Below are positions 61,783 through 64,000 of a stretch of 64,000 nt of DNA, piece by piece. The stretch lies in the NCBI RefSeq assembly GCF_910589235.1, contig NC_060965.1, forward strand, positions 62,001-126,000. Direction: 5' to 3'. Positions within the stretch are counted from its first letter, which is position 1; the number at the start of each line of letters is the position of its first letter. The DNA is from Vespa crabro (taxonomy: Eukaryota > Arthropoda > Insecta > Hymenoptera > Vespidae). A model generated the notes under the pieces. It worked only from the letters and a program-made list of their open reading frames with translations, had not been told where the DNA came from and did no database searches. A program made the position numbers and the translations under genes.

Positions 61783-63818
61783 GAGGATAACCGACGTAAA
61801 AGAATACATTTCTATTCTAGGCGAGTCTCGTTAATGCTAATGGATAATGGCACCTCGAAGGGAGATGGCCGAGGAAATAAATTATTCATCTTATCACGGA
61901 ATTCTCATAAGTCGGCCAAAAGTTTCCTAAGATGTCCAAACTTGGATTTAAAGTAACGTTCGAGAATATCGAAAGCGCAGCGCTCGGATCATTCAAGTTT
62001 CTCTTAATTCTTGTGAAAGAAAATTGAAGCGTAAATGTCAAGTTCATTCGGCATTCTATTTTATTCGGAAAATCGTATATAAAGATAGCAATTGGTTTAC
62101 CCTCGGAGTCAGAAGTGTCGGAGAGAGGTGGCTCGTTGGCGATATACTGACGACCGCTGACCAAATTGTTCTCAACGACCGGTCGCTTGTCCTCGAGCTG
62201 CCTTCTGAAGCCACGATGGTCGTCCTGCGAACGTAGAAAGAAGGATAAATTAAGAGGAGAAATCATAAAACCCTCTTGTGAGAGCCACGATTTCGAGACG
62301 GACGAGTAGTACTTTTCGCGTTATTTCGCACGAGCTACGCTCAACGAGATTATCTCCGCTGTCCTTTGCGGACGTTTTAAAAAAACGTCTTTGCAAGAAA
62401 GACGACGTTTCATTCTTTTTCCCCGTTCGTTCTCTTTTCCTCGCGCGTTTCCTAAAGCTACCGTTCTTTACGATTTTCTTCTACCAAAGTAGATCCCCTT
62501 TCACGAAAGTTCCTCGGCGAGGTACGCGTCGAAAAAGCACCCAGCACTTCTTCCTCGGCTAAAATCAACGCGCGACCTCCTCTCGTGAACGAGAAGCAAA
62601 GCTTGTGCGCGTCTTCCCTTTTGCCTCGTCCCCGTTCCCAATATTGGCCTCTAAACACCCGCCCCGTATCCGAAAGATGTTTAGCGATAAAATCCCTCAA
62701 AATTCCGTCTCCTTTCATCGCATTCGAACTTTCCCTCGCATAAGCGTTAAAAGCTCATACTCGAATTATTGAAATATTAACGTTCCATATTTTCCTCTTG
62801 CTTATTACGCGTGAATTTGATTTAAAAAGGAATTAGCGCGAAAGAAGTCGCTAAACATTGGAGCATTGTAAATAGTTGCTCGTCTTCTCAGATCGTATCG
62901 AGATAATTGCCTTGCGAATCGAAAAGGGAATTAATGACGTTCGATAGGAAAAGGTTTTAAATTTTGTTAAACGTTTAATAACGTTTACCATTTTCGACAT
63001 TTAATGCGTTTTCTAAGGGATTTGACAATATCTCGGATGCAATTACGATAAGACCTAATATATATTCTACTATTATCTCAAGAGAGAGATCTATCATCGA
63101 CGAAGCCCAATCTTGGTTTAAAGTGAATGCGTGACCAAACCGTTTTTATTCACGCAAATAAACGTTATCGTAGATTCGTTGAGGAAACCATAAGAGAATT
63201 GGAGATAGAGACGAGCAAACCGAGTTACGTCAAGGTAAAGGTAAAGATAACGATAAAGATAGGTGTAAACGTAGGAGACAATGGAACAGATTATCTGGAT
63301 ACAGAGGCGAAATGCACCACCTTATCGTTCTCTCGCACTCGCCCCAATCTACGGTACAGGGATATAACTCCGAGACGGAGGTACGCACGTAGTACGTAAA
63401 CGTGGACGATTTGCGCGCGTGGCACCAGCAACATGCGCGATCTAATCTCGATTAGAACACGAGCGTTGTGCATCGGGACGCGTCAGCATTTGGGAGAGCC
63501 TCTGTCCCCGTTGGTACCACGATGTATCTTAATATCGTAGATTCGCGCTGGCCCCGAGACTTAAGAAAACGATCAATAACGAGAACGATCGTCAATATTG
63601 CGTCTGGGTTGCGAACTCGACGCGTAATAATAATTCTCTATGTCGTTGTTGTAGTAATTTTGTATTTGCTTACTTGTTGTTTCTGTAACGCAGCAACATC
63701 GCCGCAAACAGGTCCCAATCCTGTAAGTTCGGTGTCTTTTCTAATAACCCATTCGATTAATTCGCGTAACGATAACAGTAGCGCGTTCCAATGTTCCGTA
63801 TTACTTTCCAGTCGATTT
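31957..63818 (-). CDS. Dys: dystrophin, C-terminal 888 residues (14 exons; 5' part outside window)
   Basis: The exons join in phase throughout: 63818-63674, 62224-62101, 59884-59718, 36343-36084, 35805-35647, 35430-35294, 35182-34978, 34815-34730, 34637-34310, 34218-34107, 33902-33264, 33149-33035, 32755-32666, 32057-31957. In this partial protein, 1-250 are the final spectrin-like repeats. The WW domain spans about 268-298 (W271, W293; HWDHPKM). The EF-hand region is about 299-515. The ZZ finger has all eight ligands (C525, C528, C540, C543, C549, C552, H562, H566). Then follow the syntrophin-binding region, coiled coils at about 690-725 and 748-787, and a short tail. In flies and vertebrates the WW-EF-ZZ module binds dystroglycan and the coiled coils bind dystrobrevin, under the plasma membrane of muscle and at synapses. 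The actin-binding N-terminus lies beyond 64000. Confidence 0.96.
32058..32665 (-). other. Dys: Dys intron (phase 1, 608 bp) with (CGTATA)n and (GA)n
   Basis: Donor GTTCGT, acceptor AAAG. It holds a self-complementary (CGTATA)n run near 32418-32443 and a poly-G plus (GA)n tract at 32585-32632, which lies 34 bases from the donor and reads as (CT)n in the transcript. No exon is seen. Confidence 0.85.
32585..32632. repeat. Poly-G plus (GA)n tract
   Basis: GA units follow two G-rich runs. The tract lies just inside the intron after the penultimate Dys exon. Confidence 0.95.
32666..32755 (-). CDS. Dys: Dys penultimate coding exon (Gly/Pro-rich linker)
   Basis: Exactly 30 codons with phase 1 on both sides, so the exon can be skipped without a frameshift. 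The acceptor is atatag|GTGGTGG and the donor GCAG|GTTCGT. It encodes GGGSNEGRVGSLE, then five prolines and HSHSNLLNMAG. A cassette-exon role is possible but not shown. Confidence 0.9.
33035..33149 (-). CDS. Dys: Dys exon after the coiled coils
   Basis: The acceptor is ttaacag|CC and the donor CCAG|GTACTT. It begins in phase 0 and reads PNASSPSKTGTLQIRSVTAS, then QLATDSPGKINGHYHDSPG. The segment LQ-R-SVTASQL-TDSP is recognisable in insect dystrophins. The open frame listed by a naive start on this strand is in another phase and is not the coding frame. Confidence 0.9.
33264..33902 (-). CDS. Dys: Dys large exon: syntrophin-binding region and coiled coils
   Basis: 213 codons, phase 0 at both ends. 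The acceptor is ggaacag|AC and the donor GACGAG|GTAACA. It starts TTSGEDVRDF, carries KKHPRVGYLPVQTVLEGD, then the syntrophin-binding block (SRLEMYASRLAEVE), STPDSDDEHQLI, and two heptad regions, EELEAMIRELEEEN and [20 protein letters not shown], which pair with dystrobrevin in known family members. If the donor is not used, translation stops ten codons on (VTLCTYHVLP), which would give a short alternative C-terminus. Confidence 0.96.
33903..34106 (-). other. Dys: Dys intron with (TA)n
   Basis: A short phase-0 intron with a (TA)n run at about 34022-34069 lying between the GTAAGT donor and the acceptor. Confidence 0.9.
34107..34218 (-). CDS. Dys: Dys exon: C-terminal part of the ZZ zinc finger
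   Basis: The acceptor is ttcgcag|A and the donor GGCT|GTAAGT. It reads YRCLKCFNFDMCQNC, then FFSGRKAKNHKLTHPMQEYC. Cys and His ligands are all present, whereas human dystrophin has substitutions in the YRSLKH stretch. The ZZ finger supports dystroglycan binding. Confidence 0.96.
34310..34637 (-). CDS. Dys: Dys exon: second EF-hand region and start of ZZ
   Basis: The acceptor is ttcgcag|AT and the donor TTTCAG|GTAAGC. It reads through [46 protein letters not shown] and KHQAKCNICKEYPIIGFR, among the most conserved dystrophin segments. The first two ZZ ligands (CNIC) are here. Confidence 0.97.
34730..34815 (-). CDS. Dys: Dys exon: EF-hand region
   Basis: The acceptor is gtttcag|C and the donor AGAT|GTGAGT. 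It reads [20 protein letters not shown] then GHLEEKYR, identical in style to fly dystrophin. Confidence 0.96.
34978..35182 (-). CDS. Dys: Dys exon: EF-hand region
   Basis: The acceptor is ttcacag|TG and the donor GACAG|GTGAGC. It reads LDLLSLSTALEQFDSHGL, RAQNDKLIDIPDMV, then AINWLLNVYD. It joins the previous exon as RLC|LDLLSLS. Confidence 0.96.
35294..35430 (-). CDS. Dys: Dys exon: end of WW domain and first EF-hand segment
   Basis: The acceptor is ttgccag|C and the donor TGCC|GTGAGT. It reads HQLETTHWDHPKMIELM with the second WW tryptophan, then DLNEVRFSAYRTAMKLR. Confidence 0.95.
35647..35805 (-). CDS. Dys: Dys exon: end of last spectrin-like repeat and first half of WW domain
   Basis: The acceptor is cgtag|A and the donor ATCAA|GTAATC. 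It reads WKVLQVAVDERYKLL, a variable Gly/Ser linker, then LPWERALTPAKVPYYIN with the first WW tryptophan. Confidence 0.95.
36084..36343 (-). CDS. Dys: Dys exon: last spectrin-like repeat
   Basis: The acceptor is tttcag|AAAATA and the donor AGCAG|GTACAT. It starts in phase 0 and reads KICVFQKCLEDLSSRMAAAE, ending LLAKLEDLNSR. The start aligns without a gap to fly KMRQFQKILEDLSSR. This is the acceptor that any short-isoform first exon in the upstream 23-kb intron would use. Confidence 0.93.
36543..36554 (-). CDS. Dys: Weak candidate: four-codon first exon of a very short Dys isoform
   Basis: On the Dys strand AAAAGAATGGAGCTGAAG is followed by GTATTTAAG. The ATG has A at -3 and G at +4, and the end is phase 0, matching the acceptor 200 bases downstream. 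The donor is weak, an upstream ATG in another frame exists, and the region is GA-rich, so chance is quite possible. Confidence 0.15.
37034..37061. repeat. (GA)n microsatellite
   Basis: About 14 GA units in the giant Dys intron. Confidence 0.95.
37963..37987. repeat. (GA)n microsatellite
   Basis: About 12 GA units in the giant Dys intron. Confidence 0.95.
39440..39489. repeat. (GA)n microsatellite
   Basis: About 25 GA units in the giant Dys intron. Confidence 0.95.
40789..40823. repeat. (TA)n/(CA)n microsatellite
   Basis: Short TA run followed by five CA units. Confidence 0.9.
41252..41282. repeat. (GA)n microsatellite
   Basis: About 15 GA units. Confidence 0.95.
42290..42400. repeat. (GAAA)n, GGAAT and (GAAAA)n polypurine tract
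   Basis: About eleven GAAA units, then GGAAT/GGAAA units, then (GAAAA)n: over 100 bases of pure purine on the + strand. A mirror-like polypurine run of this length may form triplex DNA. Confidence 0.95.
42784..42820. repeat. (GAAC)n tetranucleotide repeat
   Basis: About nine GAAC units. Confidence 0.95.
43242..43271. repeat. (TA)n microsatellite
   Basis: About 14 TA units. Confidence 0.95.
44730..44761. repeat. (GA)n microsatellite
   Basis: About 16 GA units. Confidence 0.95.
44783..44818. repeat. 13-bp tandem repeat, unit GCGAAAAATGGAT
   Basis: Two exact copies and a partial third. Confidence 0.9.
45773..45803. repeat. (TA)n microsatellite
   Basis: About 15 TA units. Confidence 0.95.
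46355..46384 (+). other. G-quadruplex motif
   Basis: GGG-CAGGC-GGG-TGAGAAA-GGGG-A-GGGGGGG in the giant Dys intron, on the strand opposite to the transcript. It lies about 715 bases downstream (transcript sense) of the candidate alternative first exon. Confidence 0.5.
47099..47311 (-). CDS. Dys: Candidate alternative first exon of a short dystrophin isoform
   Basis: ATG at 47309-47311 on the Dys strand (context CGAGAATGG, A at -3, G at +4) is preceded by an in-frame TGA six codons upstream. The frame is open for 71 codons to GAAGAG|GTATTA, a phase-0 donor. The next Dys acceptor, at 36343, is also phase 0, giving FEQEE|KICVFQKC and a predicted protein of about 814 residues. The peptide begins MELMKNSVTDSVLPRRG, has an acidic middle (EEGEEDEDDGEEK) and ends in a helix-like AEQFYYEVISSFEQEE. 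Fly and vertebrate Dys genes make short proteins (Dp117, Dp116, Dp71 and others) from unique first exons in such introns. I recognise no homologue of the peptide itself. An open frame this long is not rare by chance, and the acidic part derives partly from a TCC/TCG-rich run. Confidence 0.45.
47975..48026. repeat. (CT)n microsatellite
   Basis: About 24 CT units, 660 bases upstream (Dys sense) of the candidate alternative first exon. Confidence 0.95.
49465..49490. repeat. 13-bp tandem repeat, unit GTCGTCGAGTCGT
   Basis: Two exact head-to-tail copies. Confidence 0.9.
50530..50560. repeat. (GA)n microsatellite
   Basis: About 14 GA units. Confidence 0.95.
50794..50822. repeat. (ATCG)n tetranucleotide repeat
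   Basis: About seven self-complementary ATCG units, followed by degenerate copies. Confidence 0.95.
51080..51132. repeat. (GA)n microsatellite
   Basis: About 26 GA units. Confidence 0.95.
53124..53184. repeat. (GA)n microsatellite
   Basis: About 24 GA units ending in GGGA units. It is inverted relative to the (CT)n tract 480 bases away. Confidence 0.95.
53651..53706. repeat. (CT)n microsatellite
   Basis: About 27 CT units, complementary to the (GA)n at 53124. Confidence 0.95.
54046..54080. repeat. (CT)n microsatellite
   Basis: About 17 CT units. Confidence 0.95.
56385..56462. repeat. (GAT)n passing directly into (GAC)n
   Basis: About ten GAT units are followed by about sixteen GAC units in the same register. 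The abrupt T-to-C switch with no mixed zone suggests separate expansions. Poly-Met/poly-Thr and poly-Ser readings are artefacts. Confidence 0.95.
57111..57140. repeat. 10-bp tandem repeat, unit CTTGTATATG
   Basis: Three copies, the third with one T-to-C change. Confidence 0.9.
57819..57852. repeat. (CT)n microsatellite
   Basis: About 16 CT units. Confidence 0.95.
58660..58712. repeat. (GA)n/(GGGA)n tract
   Basis: GA and GGGA units, about 1 kb downstream (Dys sense) of the exon 59884-59718. Confidence 0.95.
59042..59069. other. Perfect 11-bp inverted repeat with 6-base loop
   Basis: AAAGAATCGTA (59042-59052) and TACGATTCTTT (59059-59069) are exact complements around TTACGG. An outer pair CTAAGA/TCTTAG flanks it. 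It is intronic in Dys. A role as a transcript hairpin, protein site or transposon remnant is undetermined. Confidence 0.6.
59270..59297. repeat. 14-bp tandem repeat, unit CGTTACCACAAAGT
   Basis: Two copies, the second diverging only at the last bases. Confidence 0.85.
59718..59884 (-). CDS. Dys: Dys exon: spectrin-like repeat
   Basis: The acceptor is ttcgcag|CC and the donor GCAAAC|GTGAGT. It reads AGRELDGDSRGYRSAEEQAR, then REVNKLSEQWNALIERSD and WKRKLDDTAN, ending phase 0. The length to the next exon matches the fly protein without a gap. At 167 bases it is not a multiple of three, so skipping it would break the frame. Confidence 0.93.
60014..60072. repeat. (TA)n microsatellite
   Basis: About 28 TA units, 130 bases upstream (Dys sense) of an exon. 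Confidence 0.95.
61031..61088. repeat. (CT)n microsatellite
   Basis: About 29 CT units in a Dys intron. Confidence 0.95.
61751..61780. repeat. (GA)n microsatellite
   Basis: About 15 GA units followed by GGA units, inverted relative to the (CT)n at 61031. Confidence 0.95.
62101..62224 (-). CDS. Dys: Dys exon: spectrin-like repeat
   Basis: The acceptor is ttcgcag|GAC and the donor GAGG|GTAAAC. It reads DDHRGFRRQLEDKRPVVENN, then SGRQYIANEPPLSDTSDSE, a stretch highly characteristic of insect dystrophin. Phase 0 in, phase 1 out. Confidence 0.94.
62225..63673 (-). other. Dys: Dys intron (phase 0, 1.4 kb)
   Basis: No microsatellite of note and no supported exon. An 86-codon frame at 62458-62718 lacks a good in-phase donor. 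It is included only because phase-0 acceptors can also serve alternative first exons. Confidence 0.8.
63674..63818 (-). CDS. Dys: Dys exon: spectrin-like repeat (most 5' exon in window)
   Basis: The acceptor is tgttgcag|A and the donor AAACAACAA|GTAAGC. It reads NRLESNTEHWNALLLSLREL, then IEWVIRKDTELTGLGPVCGD and VAALQKQQ, joining to DDHRGFRR. It aligns with the human repeat containing LQELLVWLQLKDDEL and GGDFPAVQKQN. Confidence 0.93.
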
Positions 63819-64000
63819 CTGCAACAATAGTAAAAGAACATTATGACAAATATTTTCTCTCAATTTCCTAAAAATCCGTTAAAAGTAATAAGAGATTGAA
63901 ACTCATAAATCGCCGCTTCTATACCTTACGCTTCTGTCCCGTCCCATTCATTTTTCTCCCGCGTACGTACATTCGCCGCGTGTCCTTAGAGAACCAACAA
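63819..64000 (-). other. Dys: Dys intronic sequence at the window edge
   Basis: The gene continues to the right. No exon is visible in these last 182 bases. Confidence 0.7.

Larger units (their letters stand above)
59885..62100 (-). other. Dys: Dys intron (phase 1, 2.2 kb)
   Basis: It contains (TA)n at 60014-60072, (CT)n at 61031-61088, a short (CT)n near 61656-61678 and (GA)n at 61751-61780. No exon is seen. Confidence 0.85.

Noticed and set aside
62458..62718. 86-codon frame in a Dys intron as another alternative first exon
   Set aside because: The only phase-0 GT options are poor donors, and the residues show no distinctive composition.

Overview
This window is nuclear DNA from an insect. 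It holds no bacterial, viral or organellar gene. Two conserved developmental genes are spread thinly over 64 kb of introns and intergenic DNA rich in microsatellites. The exact reading-frame matches are to arthropod-type Senseless and Dystrophin. The moderate GC with abundant CpG and the dozens of (GA)n, (TA)n and (CA)n tracts would fit Hymenoptera, perhaps a bee. The order is an inference and the species cannot be read from the sequence.

Left part, + strand, 1 to about 16-20 kb: the 3' half of senseless (sens, the Gfi-1 family). Three exons can be placed by phase-consistent splice sites: 952-1169 (region just N-terminal to the fingers, with a PLNLSTK CtBP-type motif), 5279-5429 (zinc fingers 1 and 2) and 15275-15732 (fingers 3 and 4 plus a Pro/Ser-rich tail, ending in TGA). 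The start codon and 5' exons lie left of the window. The AT-rich stretch after the stop looks like a long 3' UTR. It carries an 8-mer and a 7-mer match to the miR-9a seed and a foldback element between them.

Middle part, about 20-31.6 kb: no convincing gene. It contains microsatellites, G-quadruplex motifs and short perfect palindromes, some in a block (24.7-25.35 kb) that looks regulatory. Sens (+) and dystrophin (-) are convergent, tail to tail.

Right part, - strand, 31.6-64 kb: the 3' end of dystrophin (Dys). Fourteen coding exons join in phase from 63818 down to the stop at 31957-31959 and give an 888-residue C-terminal portion: last spectrin-like repeats, WW domain, EF-hand region, ZZ zinc finger, syntrophin-binding region, two dystrobrevin-type coiled coils and a short tail. 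Eleven exons are packed into 4.4 kb. The 23.4-kb intron between 59718 and 36343 is where short-isoform promoters would be expected. A 71-codon open exon at 47099-47311, with an upstream in-frame stop, a favourable ATG context and a phase-0 donor matching the phase-0 acceptor at 36343, is the best candidate for a short-dystrophin first exon and the main new proposal here.

The two genes act in different processes: Sens specifies sensory precursors, and Dys links actin to the membrane and tunes synapses. Nothing in the sequence suggests they work together. I found no evidence of a new type of biological system.
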